This document shows, piece after piece, positions 18,765 to 28,484 of a stretch of 64,000 nt of DNA. Location of the stretch: positions 496,001-560,000 of the forward strand of contig NZ_CP058579.1 of NCBI RefSeq assembly GCF_013402875.1, given 5' to 3'. How positions within the stretch are numbered: the stretch's first letter is position 1; each line of letters opens with the position of its first letter. The notes under the pieces are model-generated. The model had not been told where the DNA came from, did no database searches, and worked only from the letters and a program-made list of their open reading frames with translations. Source of the stretch: Halorarum salinum (GTDB lineage Archaea; Halobacteriota; Halobacteria; Halobacteriales; Haloferacaceae). The position numbers and the translations under genes were made by a program.

Positions 18765-19850
18765 ATGGACCCCCGAATCCGCGAACACGCGGAGACCATC
18801 GTCGACCACTCCCTCGACCTCGAGGCGGGCGACGACCTCGTCGTCCAGCTCCCGGCCGAGGCGGCCGACCTCGCGGTCGCCGTCCACGAACTCGCGGGCG
18901 ACCGCGGCGCGAACCCGGTGTTCCTGAACAACTCCGACCGCGCCCAGCGGGCGTTCCTCCGCGCCCGCGGGGACGACTTCGAGACGCCCGACCACCAGCT
19001 GGCCCTGTTCGAGGAGGCCGACGCGTTCGTCATCGCCCGCTCGGGCGGCAACGTCGCCGAGAAGTCCGACGTCGACCCCGGGACGACCGCGGCGTACAAC
19101 CGCGCGTTCCGGCCGGTCCAGCGGGAGCGGCTCTCCAAGCGCTGGTGTCTCACCCAGTACCCGACCCCCGGCTACGCCCAGCTCGCGGGGATGAGCACCG
19201 ACGGCTACGAGAACTTCGTCTGGGACGCCGTCTCGCTCGACTGGGAGGAGCAGGGCGAGTTCCAGCAGCGGATGGTGGACCTGCTGAACGACGCCGACGA
19301 GGTTCGCATCCGGTCCGGCGAGGGGACCGACCTCACGATGTCCATCGCGGGCAACACGGCCGTCAACGACGTGGGGAGGAAGAACCTCCCCGGCGGCGAG
19401 GTGTTCACCGCGCCCGTGAAGGACTCGGTGAACGGCGAGGTCCACTTCGACATGCCGCTGTACCGGCAGGGCCGCGAGATCGAGGACGTCCGCCTCCGCT
19501 TTTCGGACGGCCGCGTCGAGTCGTTCTCCGCCGGGCGAAACGAGGACGTGCTGGAGGGCGTGTTCGACACGGACGAGGCCGCCCGCTACCTGGGCGAACT
19601 CGGCATCGGGATGAACCGCGCCATCGACCGGTTCACCTACAACATGCTGTTCGACGAGAAGATGGGCGACACCGTCCACATGGCCGTCGGCAGCGCCTAC
19701 CCGGAGACGGTCGGCGAGGGGAACGAGGTGAACGACTCGGCCGAGCACGTGGACATGATCGTCGACATGAGCGAGGACTCGGTCATCGAACTCGACGGCG
19801 AGGTCGTCCAGCGGGACGGGACGTTCGCCTTCGAGGATGGCTTCGAGTAA
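18765..19850 (+). CDS. M29-family aminopeptidase
   Basis: A 361-residue protein of the AmpS/PepS aminopeptidase family (M29), a dinuclear metallopeptidase that removes N-terminal residues from small peptides in the cytoplasm. The C-terminal half carries the metal ligands: GEVHFDMPLYRQGR, IGMNRAIDRFTYNMLFDEKMGDTVHMAVG and the E-H-V-D-M-I-V-D-M segment near residue 325 to 333. The ATG at 18765 follows an AT-rich box (18735 to 18743) at leaderless distance. Length agrees with the family (360 to 410). Confidence 0.9.
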   Translation: MDPRIREHAETIVDHSLDLEAGDDLVVQLPAEAADLAVAVHELAGDRGANPVFLNNSDRAQRAFLRARGDDFETPDHQLALFEEADAFVIARSGGNVAEKSDVDPGTTAAYNRAFRPVQRERLSKRWCLTQYPTPGYAQLAGMSTDGYENFVWDAVSLDWEEQGEFQQRMVDLLNDADEVRIRSGEGTDLTMSIAGNTAVNDVGRKNLPGGEVFTAPVKDSVNGEVHFDMPLYRQGREIEDVRLRFSDGRVESFSAGRNEDVLEGVFDTDEAARYLGELGIGMNRAIDRFTYNMLFDEKMGDTVHMAVGSAYPETVGEGNEVNDSAEHVDMIVDMSEDSVIELDGEVVQRDGTFAFEDGFE

Positions 19851-20004
19851 CCGGCCTCGGGGAGCGGCGGCGGGTCGGCCGCGCGTCGTCGGCCGCACCC
19901 CGACGGCAACACGCCGACGGCCACACCTCGACGGACGACGGTGCGAGTGACCCACTCGCACGGATTCGGTGGGATTTATGACCGTGGAATCATCTCTCAC
20001 ACCC

Positions 20005-20157
20005 GTGCCGAAAGTAAACTGTCCCGACTGCGGCCGCGGGATCGGGATGCACGAACTCGAGGCGAAGACGACGGCCCAGTCCGGCGGCTTCTCGACGCGC
20101 TACCGGTGCCCCTTCTGTCGAACCGACATGGACGACGTCACCGAGTTCCTCGTGTAA
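20005..20157 (+). CDS. Small two-CxxC zinc-ribbon protein
   Basis: A 50-residue protein with two knuckles, CPDCGRG near residue 6 and CPFCRT near residue 37, which should bind one zinc. Between them lie MHELEAKTTAQSGGFSTRYR residues. I chose the GTG at 20005 because a TATA-like box (about 19973 to 19980) lies some 26 to 32 bases before it. The in-frame ATG at 19978 overlaps that box. Small zinc proteins of this kind are abundant in haloarchaea and mostly of unknown role. Confidence 0.7.
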   Translation: MPKVNCPDCGRGIGMHELEAKTTAQSGGFSTRYRCPFCRTDMDDVTEFLV

Positions 20158-20199
20158 CCATCGGTGGCGACGTTTCGGGGGCGAGAACGAGCCGAGTGG

Positions 20200-20655
20200 C
20201 TACTCCACGTCGAGTTGGAACTGGCCGTTCTCCACGACGCTGTTCAACACGACGGAGGTGTTCGTCTCGCGGATGTCCGCGTCCGCCAGCAGCCCCTTGA
20301 TGCCGTCGTTCATCTCGTCGGTGTCCCTGAACTTCCCGATGGCGATCACGTCGTAGTCGCCGGTCACCTCGTAGACGGACACCATCTGTTTCTGCTGACG
20401 GAGCCGGTCGACGATGTCGGGCAGCGCCTCGCCCTCCACCTTCAACTGGACGATGGCGGTCACGTCGTAGCCGAGCTTGCCGTAGTTCACCCGGGGGGTG
20501 TACCCCTCGATGACGCCCTCGTCCTCCAGGTCGCGGAGGTGGTTCGAGACGGTGGTCACGGACACGTCCAGCTCCTCGCCGAGGCTGCGGAGGCTGGCGC
20601 GACCGTTCCCGAGCAGTGCGTTGACGAGTTTGGCGTCGAGGTTTTCGTACGTCAT
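20200..20655 (-). CDS. lrp: Lrp/AsnC-family transcription regulator next to glnA
   Basis: A 151-residue regulator. The N-terminal helix-turn-helix is [37 protein letters not shown] in outline (about residues 12 to 47). The C-terminal RAM/ASNC ligand-binding domain follows from about residue 65, with [16 protein letters not shown] and a closing beta sheet. It lies divergently from the glutamine synthetase gene, as the Lrp gene does in other haloarchaea, where such proteins respond to nitrogen or amino-acid status. The ATG at 20655 has an AT-rich box at about 20681 to 20692. The name lrp refers to the family and this conserved neighbour. Confidence 0.88.
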   Translation of the reverse strand: MTYENLDAKLVNALLGNGRASLRSLGEELDVSVTTVSNHLRDLEDEGVIEGYTPRVNYGKLGYDVTAIVQLKVEGEALPDIVDRLRQQKQMVSVYEVTGDYDVIAIGKFRDTDEMNDGIKGLLADADIRETNTSVVLNSVVENGQFQLDVE

Positions 20656-20781
20656 CACGCTTACCCACGGGATAGGGGGTTTAGAATTTTACGAACGTCC
20701 AGTACTATTACCTAGATGGGAAGGTTGCACCGACCGACAACGATTTTATACTGGGAGTGTACCATCCCAACGTCAGAGTTC
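20656..20781. promoter_or_regulatory. Shared lrp-glnA regulatory region
   Basis: Divergent promoters lie in this 126-base spacer. Reading right, a TTTTATA box at 20744 to 20750 lies 32 to 38 bases before the glnA ATG, which leaves a very short leader. Reading left, an AT-rich box at about 20681 to 20692 serves lrp. The segment between them (about 20695 to 20735) is the natural place for an Lrp or nitrogen operator; I see no clear inverted repeat. Confidence 0.6.
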
Positions 20782-22161
20782 ATGACGCACGACAACGCGG
20801 TACCGGACGGCGGGCTGAGCACGGACGAACAGCGGGTCATCGACGCGATCGAGGAGGAGGGGATCGACTTCCTCCGCCTCCAGTTCACCGACATCCTGGG
20901 AACCGTGAAGAACGTCTCCATCCCGGCCTCGCAGGCCGAGAAGGCGTTCTCCGAGGGGATCTACTTCGACGGGTCGTCGATCGACGGCTTCGTCCGCATC
21001 CAGGAGTCGGACATGCGGCTCACGCCGGACCCGGCGACGTTCGCGGTGCTCCCCTGGCGGACCCGCGAGGGCGAGAACGGCGGCGCCGCGCGGCTCATCT
21101 GTGACGTCGTCGACACCTCCACGGGCGAGCCATTCGAGGGCGACCCGCGGGGCGTGCTGAAGGGCGTCATCGACCGCGCCGCCGAGATGGGGTTCGAGGT
21201 CAACGCCGCCCCCGAACCCGAGTTCTTCCTCTTCGAGGAGGACGAGGATGGGCGCGCGACCACGAAGACCAACGACGCGGGCGGCTACTTCGACCTCGCG
21301 CCGAAGGACCTCGCACAGGACGTGCGCCGCGACATCATCTACGGCCTGGAGGACATGGGCTTCGAGATCGAGGCCAGCCACCACGAGGTCGCCGAGGGCC
21401 AGCACGAGATCAACTTCGAGTACGACGACGCGCTCACGACTGCGGACAACGTCGGCACCTTCCGCACGGTCGTTCGGGCCATCGCCGCCCAGCACGACCT
21501 CCACGCGACGTTCATGCCGAAGCCCATCGCCCGCATCAACGGCTCGGGCATGCACGTTCACCTCTCGCTGTTCACCGAGGACGGCGAGAACGCGTTCCAC
21601 GACGACGACGACGAGTTCAACCTGAGCGAGACCGCCAAGCAGTTCACCGCCGGCATCCTCGAGCACGCGCCCGCCATCGCGGCCGTCACGAACCCGACGG
21701 TCAACAGCTACAAGCGGCTCGTCCCCGGCTACGAGGCGCCCGTCTACGTGGCGTGGTCCGACCGGAACCGCTCGGCGCTCATCCGCAAGCCGGCCGCGCG
21801 CGTCCCGGCGGCCTCGCGCATCGAGGCGCGCTTCCCCGACCCGTCGTGCAACCCGTACCTCGCGTTCGCCGCGCTCATCAGCGCCGGTCTCGACGGCGTC
21901 GAGCGTGGCCTCGACTGCGACGACCCGATCCGCGAGAACATCTACGAGTTCGACGAGCGGAAGCGCGAGGAGTACGGCATCAGCACGCTCCCGTCGAACC
22001 TCGGCGAGGCCGTCGACGAGTTCGAGGAGGACGAGGTCGTCCAGGACGCGCTCGGCGACCACATCAGCGAGAAGTTCGTCGAGGCGAAGACCGCCGAGTA
22101 CGACGAGTACCGCGTCGAGGTCTCCGAGTGGGAACTCGACCAGTACCTCGAGACGTTCTAG
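20782..22161 (+). CDS. glnA: Glutamine synthetase
   Basis: A 459-residue type I glutamine synthetase, which makes glutamine from glutamate, ammonia and ATP and is the main ammonium assimilation step. Motifs in order: [19 protein letters not shown] (the DGSS signature), APEPEFFLF (Glu metal ligands), [25 protein letters not shown], and the ATP-binding segment [20 protein letters not shown] followed by [13 protein letters not shown]. The adenylylation tyrosine region of bacterial GlnA is not evident, as expected for archaea, where GlnK-type regulation is usual. The start at 20782 has a strong TATA box (see the intergenic entry). Confidence 0.97.
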   Translation: MTHDNAVPDGGLSTDEQRVIDAIEEEGIDFLRLQFTDILGTVKNVSIPASQAEKAFSEGIYFDGSSIDGFVRIQESDMRLTPDPATFAVLPWRTREGENGGAARLICDVVDTSTGEPFEGDPRGVLKGVIDRAAEMGFEVNAAPEPEFFLFEEDEDGRATTKTNDAGGYFDLAPKDLAQDVRRDIIYGLEDMGFEIEASHHEVAEGQHEINFEYDDALTTADNVGTFRTVVRAIAAQHDLHATFMPKPIARINGSGMHVHLSLFTEDGENAFHDDDDEFNLSETAKQFTAGILEHAPAIAAVTNPTVNSYKRLVPGYEAPVYVAWSDRNRSALIRKPAARVPAASRIEARFPDPSCNPYLAFAALISAGLDGVERGLDCDDPIRENIYEFDERKREEYGISTLPSNLGEAVDEFEEDEVVQDALGDHISEKFVEAKTAEYDEYRVEVSEWELDQYLETF

Positions 22162-22236
22162 GCCCGCCCGCAACGGTCCACCTTTCTTCGCGGCCCGGCG
22201 CCGAAACGGCGGAGCGACGGCGGCGCGACGGTCCCG

Positions 22237-23211
22237 TCAGTTCTCCTCGGGCACGCCCGCAACCGAGGGGCGCCCCAGACGGCCGACGACGGTCGGCCAC
22301 GCGACGACGAGCGCGACCGCGAGGAACGACAGCGGCAGCACGGCGAGCAGCCGGTAGCGCGTCGTGTCGGGGACGACGCCGAACACCACCGGAAGGCCGA
22401 CGAGGGTGATCCCGTAGGCGCCGAGAAACAGGGCGCCGACGATCGCCGCGCCGAAGAGCGCCCCCGCCGGACCGACGGCCGCGGTCTCGGCCCCGCGGAG
22501 CCGCCAGACGAGGTAGCCGCCGAACGCGCCGCCGGCGGCGATGGCCGCCTCGAGCACCTCGCCGTCGTGACCTGCGAGGAACGCGACGACGAGCGCGAGG
22601 ACGCCGAGGATCGCGGACGTGAAGAACACGCGGTCGGGCCTGGGCCGGAAGCCGGAGCGGGCGATGCGGTGGAGGACGGCCAGCGCCACCAGTCCGACGA
22701 CGATGCCGGCGAGCACGTCCACCAGGTAGTGGACCCCGAGGACGATCCGCGAGAGCGAGACGGCGGCGACGACGACGCCGGCGGCGAGCCAGCGGACGCG
22801 ACGGCTCCACACGTCGAGGAACGTCGCGAGGCCGCCGTACACCATCGTCGCCGCGATCGCGTGGCCCGAGGGGAAGCCGAACCCGGTTCCGGTGGCGGCG
22901 TTCAGGTAGGCGGCGCCGAGCAGGTCCGGGAGCCACGTGGGGACCGTCGCCGACCCGGCGCCGAGCGGCCGGGGGACCGCGAGGAGGCTCTTCAGCGCGG
23001 TCGTCACCGCGAGCGCGGCGAGCGCGATGGCCAGCAGCGTCGTCCCCACGTGCCGGGGATTGACCGCGAGCCGCCGGTTGCCGAACCAGTACAGCAGCGT
23101 CAGCCCGAGATAGAGGAACCACGCGTCGCCGAGTTGCGTGACGGCGGCCGCGACCGGGACGAGCCAGTCCGGTCCGGCCGCGAACGCCTCCACGAGTCCG
23201 AGTCCCCGCAC
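22237..23211 (-). CDS. PAP2-family membrane phosphatase
   Basis: A 324-residue polytopic protein with the three PAP2 motifs: KSLLAVPRP near residues 74 to 82, PSGH near 113 to 116, and SRIVLGVHYLVDV near 160 to 172 (the SR-x5-H-x3-D motif). Such enzymes act on lipid phosphates or isoprenyl diphosphates at the membrane. The last third has further hydrophobic helices with no extra motif. The GTG at 23211 is 4 bases past the end of the BrkB gene upstream, so the two are very likely in one operon. Confidence 0.88.
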   Translation of the reverse strand: MRGLGLVEAFAAGPDWLVPVAAAVTQLGDAWFLYLGLTLLYWFGNRRLAVNPRHVGTTLLAIALAALAVTTALKSLLAVPRPLGAGSATVPTWLPDLLGAAYLNAATGTGFGFPSGHAIAATMVYGGLATFLDVWSRRVRWLAAGVVVAAVSLSRIVLGVHYLVDVLAGIVVGLVALAVLHRIARSGFRPRPDRVFFTSAILGVLALVVAFLAGHDGEVLEAAIAAGGAFGGYLVWRLRGAETAAVGPAGALFGAAIVGALFLGAYGITLVGLPVVFGVVPDTTRYRLLAVLPLSFLAVALVVAWPTVVGRLGRPSVAGVPEEN

Positions 23212-23214
23212 CGC

Positions 23215-24546
23215 TCACCTCCGGTCCCGGACGGCGTCCAGCGCCTTGCCCGGGACGTCGAGCGCGTTCAGCCCCACCCCGACGAGGACGAACAGGGTGT
23301 AGAGCCCGAGCGTCGAGAGGAACGTCACGACCATCGCCACGATGGCGACCCAGCGGTCGAGCCAGTAGAACGCGCCGAGGGTGAGCACGACGCCGTACAG
23401 GAGCACCAGGTACGGTCCCCACCCGCGGGCGTGGCCGCGGCGCATCCGCGCGCGGACGTATCGCTTCAGTTCCGACTCCAGCGCCGGCTTCTCGACGGTT
23501 CGGCCGTCGATCTCGTCGACGTCGGCCCGCAGCGCCGCCACCCGCCGGTCGAGTTCGGCGACGTCGGGCGCGGGCCCGTCCTCGTACTCCTCCCCGCTCA
23601 TGTGTGCTCCGGCATGCGCGGCGTCCCCTTTACCGTGCCGGTCTCCCCGCTCGCGGTGCTCGTCTCCCGGACCGCCCGGCTCGCCCCCGTCGCCGATGGG
23701 GGCCCGCGAACCGACGCCGTCGGTCGCGTCGGCTCCCCGACGGCGGTCGGCCGCGAGCGTCACGTTCACGACGACCCCGACGAGCACGACGATGCCGCCG
23801 AGGTAGAGCCACGTGACCAGCAGCAGCACCGCGCCGATGACGCCGTACACCTGAGGGCCCCCGCCGGCGCTCTGGAGCCCCACGTACGCCTGGAACAGCG
23901 CCTGGAGCACCGTCCAGCCGACGCCCGCGAACACGGCGCCCGGGAGCACCTCGCGGAGGCTCACGTCCCGTTCCGGGAAGAAGTAGTACATCGGGAGGAA
24001 CGCGACCGTCAGCACGGCCGGGAGCGTCAGGATGCTCGCGACGCCCAACCCGAGGCCGAGGTCGACCGTGAGGAGGACGCTCCCGATCGCGAGCATCAGG
24101 ACGAAGCTCGCGCCGATGCTGGCTGCGACGACGATCGACTCCCGGAGCTGTGCGAGCAGCGACGGGGGGTCCTCCGAGCCGTAGATGTTGCGGAAGGCGG
24201 TGTCGATGCCACGGAACACCTTCAGCGACCCCCAGACAGCGAGCAGGACGCTGAAGACCGTGGTCCCGCCCCGTCCGGCCCCGCTCTCGAGGGCCTCGAC
24301 GACGAACTCCTGGCCCGCGTCGGTCAGCAGGCCGGAACTGGCGGCGACGACGGTCGTCGCGAGCCGCTCCTCGCCGACCGCCGTCGCCACGATGAACAGC
24401 AACACGACCGTCGGGAGCAGCGAGACGAACGCGTAGTAGGCGACGCCCGCCGCCAGGAACGTGACCTCCTGGTCGCTGGCCGTCCGGACGACCCGCCGTG
24501 CTACCCTGACTGTCCGCCGAACGCGGGCCCGGGCTCGGGAGGACAC
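23215..24546 (-). CDS. YihY/BrkB-family membrane protein with extended C terminus
   Basis: If started at the GTG at 24546 this is 443 residues. The first half is the BrkB/YihY domain (about six membrane helices; the segments VTFLAAGVAYYAFVSLLP, FRGIDTAFRNIYG and GWTVLQALFQAYVG are characteristic). A low-complexity hydrophilic linker follows, then MSGEEYEDGPAPDVAELDRR, a short coiled part and two more hydrophobic helices containing RRGHARGWGPYLVLLYG. A leaderless box near 24568 to 24582 supports the GTG start; the frame stays open to 24651, but that extension is proline- and arginine-rich. An internal ATG at about 23599 could start a separate protein. Function is unknown. Confidence 0.75.
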   Translation of the reverse strand: MSSRARARVRRTVRVARRVVRTASDQEVTFLAAGVAYYAFVSLLPTVVLLFIVATAVGEERLATTVVAASSGLLTDAGQEFVVEALESGAGRGGTTVFSVLLAVWGSLKVFRGIDTAFRNIYGSEDPPSLLAQLRESIVVAASIGASFVLMLAIGSVLLTVDLGLGLGVASILTLPAVLTVAFLPMYYFFPERDVSLREVLPGAVFAGVGWTVLQALFQAYVGLQSAGGGPQVYGVIGAVLLLVTWLYLGGIVVLVGVVVNVTLAADRRRGADATDGVGSRAPIGDGGEPGGPGDEHRERGDRHGKGDAAHAGAHMSGEEYEDGPAPDVAELDRRVAALRADVDEIDGRTVEKPALESELKRYVRARMRRGHARGWGPYLVLLYGVVLTLGAFYWLDRWVAIVAMVVTFLSTLGLYTLFVLVGVGLNALDVPGKALDAVRDRR

Positions 24547-24651
24547 GGGCAGTAATTCACCGGACGGCGACAAGAAAGCTCGGGCGGTTTCGGTCGGTTT
24601 CCGGGCGTGCTCGGGGGTGACGCCCCGGCGCTCCACCCGCCGGACAGCCAT

Positions 24652-24907
24652 AACCGCTCTGCGCGTGCCGGCCAGCCTCCGATCACGCGAGCGAGGGTGA
24701 TCTCACGGGACCGAAGGTTCCGGGTAGTGCTCGCCGGACGCACGCGAGGGACGAGCACCACGGCGCGGGAGCGAAGCGAGCGAGCCGAGGAGCACAGAGC
24801 GTGCCGCGCGAGTCGACAGCCGCGGGGGCTTTCTGGAGTTCCTCCGCGACGACCGAACCCACCTCCCGGACGACGGCAGCGAGGCCTTGGAACGGCGAAA
24901 TCAGAAC
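24652..24907. other. Intergenic region with a partial dispersed repeat
   Basis: These 256 bases between convergent-side ends hold no gene. The stretch 24753 to 24835 matches the core of the hairpin repeat family seen at 37621 and 52478. The rest is ordinary GC-rich sequence. Confidence 0.5.
24753..24835 (+). repeat. Partial copy of the GC-rich dispersed hairpin repeat
   Basis: The order of blocks is GAGCACC, then GGGAGCGAAGCGAGCGAG, then GAGGAGCACAGAGCG, then CAGCCGCGGGGGCTTT. This follows the same block order as the copies at 37 and 52 kb (AAGCACCGCAGGAGCGA, GACGAGGAGCGCAG, ACCGCGGGGGCTT). The first arm of the hairpin is missing. It may be an old, decayed copy or a regulatory RNA remnant. 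Confidence 0.45.
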
Positions 24908-26026
24908 CTACCCCAGGTCGGCGGTCGCCTCGCGCATCTCCGCGACGGTGGCATCCGTCTTCACCGCGGTGCCCGAGTAGTGGGCCCTGCTGGCCTCGTA
25001 GCCGGCGTCCCGGAGGGTCGCGACGAACTCGTCCATCCCCGAGGCCGGCCGGTTCCACAGTTCGCAGAGCCGGTGCTGGTCGTAGTGGGTCGGCCTGTCC
25101 AGTTCCCCGGAGACGGTCCCGAGCAGCTTCCGGGCGCGCTTCGCGGTGCCCATGTCGTCGGTGACCGCCTCGCGCACGGCGTCCGCGAACCCGGGGTCCG
25201 CGATCCGGCCGAGCCAGATTGGCCCCGCCGTGACCGACCGGTTCGAGCCGCAGTGCGGGCACGCCTCCGGCGGGTTCGCGATCAGCCCGAACTCGTGCTC
25301 GCGCTCGAGGCAGTCCTGGCAGTGGTGGACGTACCCCAGTTCGTCGACGCAGTCGTTCGCCGCCGAGGCCGAGGCGTCCAGTTCGAGGTACGTCCGAGCG
25401 TAGTGCCGGGAGACGTGCGAGAGGACCGGGCGGGCCGCCTTGTCCCGGCTGGCGGCCCGGCGGACGAGCGCGGAGACGAGCACCCGGAGGCCCATCTCGG
25501 CGTGGTAGTCGGTGTTGCGCGGCACCGTCGAGTAGCGCCTGACTCCGGCGTCGAAGTGGGCGCCACACAACGGGGCCGTGTCGGTGGCCGTGACACAGAG
25601 CAGGTTCCTGGTCCCCGCCACGGCGGCGTCGGCGAACGGCATCGGCGAGCCGTACGGGTCGACGTCGACCACGTCGAAGAAGTCGGTGTGGAGCAGCGCG
25701 TTCGCGTCCCCCTCCACGGCCTCGCAGCCGTCGTAGTTCGCGAGGTTCCGGGCGGCGAGCGCGACCGCCTCCTCGTCCACGTCGGCGCAGGTGACGCTCC
25801 ACCCCTCGGCGGCCGCGCGGGCGCCGCGGACCCCCGAGGCGGCCATCGCGTCGAGGTACGTGTCCGCCCGCGGCTCCCGGTCGGCGTACGCCCGCAGGGT
25901 CGCGACGGTGACGTCCCGGTTCAGTTCCATCTCGGGGTTGTAGAACACCTCGCCGCCGCGCCCGTCGCTGGCGCCGTCGCGGGCGCTCTCGACCTCGACC
26001 GCCACCCCGCCCTCCTCGATTCGCAT
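24908..26026 (-). CDS. trm1: tRNA (guanine(26)-N2)-dimethyltransferase
   Basis: A 372-residue Trm1, which methylates guanine 26 of tRNAs twice using SAM. A Rossmann-type SAM domain occupies the first two-thirds, with [15 protein letters not shown] and [16 protein letters not shown], then the catalytic [14 protein letters not shown] motif, and [11 protein letters not shown]. The C-terminal third has a zinc-like cluster, [13 protein letters not shown] and [18 protein letters not shown]. The ATG at 26026 has a TATA-like box about 30 bases upstream on the minus strand. Length is normal for archaeal Trm1. Confidence 0.95.
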   Translation of the reverse strand: MRIEEGGVAVEVESARDGASDGRGGEVFYNPEMELNRDVTVATLRAYADREPRADTYLDAMAASGVRGARAAAEGWSVTCADVDEEAVALAARNLANYDGCEAVEGDANALLHTDFFDVVDVDPYGSPMPFADAAVAGTRNLLCVTATDTAPLCGAHFDAGVRRYSTVPRNTDYHAEMGLRVLVSALVRRAASRDKAARPVLSHVSRHYARTYLELDASASAANDCVDELGYVHHCQDCLEREHEFGLIANPPEACPHCGSNRSVTAGPIWLGRIADPGFADAVREAVTDDMGTAKRARKLLGTVSGELDRPTHYDQHRLCELWNRPASGMDEFVATLRDAGYEASRAHYSGTAVKTDATVAEMREATADLG

Positions 26027-26206
26027 CGTGCTACGTTGGTGTGGGCGACTCCCGGGGATAAGCGACCCGACTGCGTGACCCCCGCGACCAGCCGTGTGGC
26101 GCCCGGTTCCGCGCCCGACCGCGAGCGACCTGGGCCGCCCGAGCGGTCGACCCGGCCGATTCGGGGCTCCGAAGTGGTTTAGGCCCGTGCCCGCCTAGCG
26201 CCTGGC

Positions 26207-26635
26207 GTGACGGAGGGGAACGCCGACGCCGGCCTGGACGCCGACGCCGACAGCGGCGGCGACGGCCCCTCGGACGCCGAGGTCTCGGAACTCGCCGCGG
26301 AGGACTGGCGTGCGGCGCTGGCAGCGGCGGGGGAGCTCGGCCCGGAGATCACCCGTGCCATCATGGACACCCACGGCAACCGCGGCCGGCGGGCCATCGA
26401 GGCCGTCTCGGAGGAGCGGGTGAAGCAGTACCGGGACTTCACGGTCGTCGTCGGCCACCGCCGCGAGCACGTCGTCGAGGCGGGCAACTGCGACTGCGAG
26501 GACGCGGCGTACAACCTCGACGCCGAGGAACCCGACGAGCGCTGCTGGCACGCGCTCGCCGTCGACATCGCCGAGCGATTGGGGCGCGTCGACCACCACG
26601 ACATGTGGTACTCGGACGTTCGCGAGTTCCTGTGA
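26207..26635 (+). CDS. SWIM zinc-finger protein
   Basis: A 142-residue acidic protein. The C-terminal half shows the SWIM zinc pattern: NCDCEDAAYNLDAEEPDERCWHALAVDI, i.e. C-x-C, then C-x-H. The FTVVVGHRREHVV segment just before it is the usual beta hairpin. SWIM domains mediate DNA or protein contacts, for example in recombination factors. The GTG at 26207 is preceded by a TATA-like box (about 26174 to 26183). The gene is divergent from trm1. The role is unknown; a link to RadA-paralogue partners is only a family-level possibility. Confidence 0.8.
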   Translation: MTEGNADAGLDADADSGGDGPSDAEVSELAAEDWRAALAAAGELGPEITRAIMDTHGNRGRRAIEAVSEERVKQYRDFTVVVGHRREHVVEAGNCDCEDAAYNLDAEEPDERCWHALAVDIAERLGRVDHHDMWYSDVREFL

Positions 26636-26782
26636 GTCGCAACCGCGGACTCGCGGCACGGGCGACGTTCCCGCTGACCGCGCCACGGACCGTCCCGATA
26701 TGAAAACCTGTCGACGGTCCGCGCTCGTCGGCAGTCCGTGGTTCGGGTATAGGTGGCCCCGGCCCGCTCGTCGAGTCGCGAC

Positions 26783-28033
26783 ATGTCCCCCGAACCACGA
26801 CGGCCCTCCGCCGACCGAACGCGCCGGCGACTGCTCGCGACCGGCGGCGCGGCGTTCGCCGCGTCGCTGTCCGCCCTGACCGCCGGCTGCCTCTCCAGCC
26901 TTCCCCCGCTCGGAGAGGGGCAGCGCTACGGGCGCATCGAGGCCCCGCCCGCCGACGACCCCGCGTACCGCCGGTGGCTCCCCGCGCCCTCGAGCGTGGA
27001 TCACCCCGTCGAGCGGTACCACCTCTCGGCACTGCGACCCGCCGCGTCTCGCGCCGGAGCGCCCGGGAAGCTCGCCGGCGCCCGGGCGCGCCACAGGGCG
27101 GACGTCGACTACTTCGGGATCGGCTTCGAGAACCACGACCTGTTCGTCGACTCCGCCTTCGGGACCGTCGTCGAGGCCGCGTTCGACCGCGGGATCGTCG
27201 TCGCGACGGTCGCGGACAGCGGCTACGAACGGGCCGGCGAGTACAGCGGCTACACGCTCCTCGAGCGGTCCGACGTCCGGCGACGCGTCGCGGTCGGCGA
27301 CGACGCCGTCGTGTGGACGAGCGCGTACCACCACGAGCACCCCGACCTGGAGGCGCTCGTCGACGCGGGGGGCGGGAAACGCCGCCGGTACCACGAGCGG
27401 AACGCGGCTTTCGAGCAGCTCACCCGAGCCGCGGGCGGGAACCCGTATCTCGGCGTCAACGACGCCGTCCACGACCCGACGGGGCGGCCGGCGATGCTCG
27501 CGGACGCCGTCCGGTTCGGCGGCGACGCGGCCTACCAGGAGGTCCGCTACCGGTACCTGACCGACAGCGTGCCGACCGCGCGGGCGCTCGAGGCCGCGCT
27601 GGAGGAGGACGACCACCGGTTCGTCGACGGGGCCGACGCGTTCGACGTCCGGATCGACGGACCGCTCGCGACGGTGACGACGCGTGTCCCGCTCCGTCCC
27701 GACCGCGGGACCGACCCGGCGCCCGACCTCCCACAGGTTACCTGGGGCGTCGACCACGACGCGGACGCGGGCCGGGTCACGTTCCGCCACGAGGCGGGCG
27801 AGCCGGTCCCAGCGGGGATGCTCGGATACGACGTGGTCCGCCCGTCAGCGCCCGGACGGATCCGGGAACGGCCGTTCCCGCCCGGCGTCGACCCCGTCGC
27901 CGCCGGTGCGGAGGCGACGGTCGACCTGAGCGAGTACCCGGACGCGACGGGCGTGAACGTCGTCTACGCGGGCGGCGGTCGGCGGTACCACGTCCCGTTC
28001 TGCTTCGAACTCGCGGGTGGGAACGATGGCTGA
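26783..28033 (+). CDS. Tat-exported lipoprotein of unknown function
   Basis: A 416-residue protein. The N terminus is TRRRLLATGGAAFAASLSALTAGC: a twin-arginine signal plus lipobox, with Cys near residue 34 of the full protein. The mature part has the segment DYFGIGFENHDLFVDSAFGTVVEAAFDRG and a later YRYLTDSVPTARALEAAL. I do not recognise a family. The ATG at 26783 is chosen because a longer start at 26753 would move the signal inward. It reads into an overlapping regulator gene (28125), so the two may be coupled. Confidence 0.75.
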   Translation: MSPEPRRPSADRTRRRLLATGGAAFAASLSALTAGCLSSLPPLGEGQRYGRIEAPPADDPAYRRWLPAPSSVDHPVERYHLSALRPAASRAGAPGKLAGARARHRADVDYFGIGFENHDLFVDSAFGTVVEAAFDRGIVVATVADSGYERAGEYSGYTLLERSDVRRRVAVGDDAVVWTSAYHHEHPDLEALVDAGGGKRRRYHERNAAFEQLTRAAGGNPYLGVNDAVHDPTGRPAMLADAVRFGGDAAYQEVRYRYLTDSVPTARALEAALEEDDHRFVDGADAFDVRIDGPLATVTTRVPLRPDRGTDPAPDLPQVTWGVDHDADAGRVTFRHEAGEPVPAGMLGYDVVRPSAPGRIRERPFPPGVDPVAAGAEATVDLSEYPDATGVNVVYAGGGRRYHVPFCFELAGGNDG

Positions 28034-28124
28034 GGCGGCCGCGCGACCGTGGGTTCCCGTCATCCCGCCGGACGTGTCCCGGGGGGGCGCCGCACGCGCG
28101 TTCCGGAACGTATTCCAGAGTCCG

Positions 28125-28484
28125 ATGACAGACGAAGGTGAGATGGCCGACGTCGACCTCGAGACCGTCGTCTCGCTGCTGGACGACGAGCACGTCCGGT
28201 CGATGCTGGTCGCGACCAGCGAGACGCCGCTGTCGGCCAACGAACTCAGCGAGCACTGTGGGGTCTCCGCGTCGTCGATCTACCGGCGGCTCGACCGGCT
28301 GGCCGACGCAGACCTCGTCGGCGAGCGAACGCGGCCGCGGAGCGACGGCCACCACGAGACGGTGTACGTCTCCCGGCTCGACCGGTTCGAACTCGCGATA
28401 GGCGACGGAGACCTGTCGTGGGACCTCGACCGCCGACGCGACGACGTCGCCGATCAGCTCACGCGCATGTGGGGGCGGTTCTGA
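28125..28484 (+). CDS. Winged-helix regulator paired with a small membrane protein
   Basis: A 119-residue protein. The helix-turn-helix is LSANELSEHCGVSASSIYRRLDRLADADLV (about residues 41 to 70), followed by a wing with DGHHETVYVSRL. It resembles ArsR/MarR-type regulators. The ATG at 28125 and another at 28143 are both possible; a weak TATA-like patch lies near 28109 to 28117. Its stop overlaps the ATG of the next gene (TGATG), so the two are translationally coupled. This pairing of a small regulator and a small membrane protein is common in haloarchaea. Confidence 0.75.
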   Translation: MTDEGEMADVDLETVVSLLDDEHVRSMLVATSETPLSANELSEHCGVSASSIYRRLDRLADADLVGERTRPRSDGHHETVYVSRLDRFELAIGDGDLSWDLDRRRDDVADQLTRMWGRF

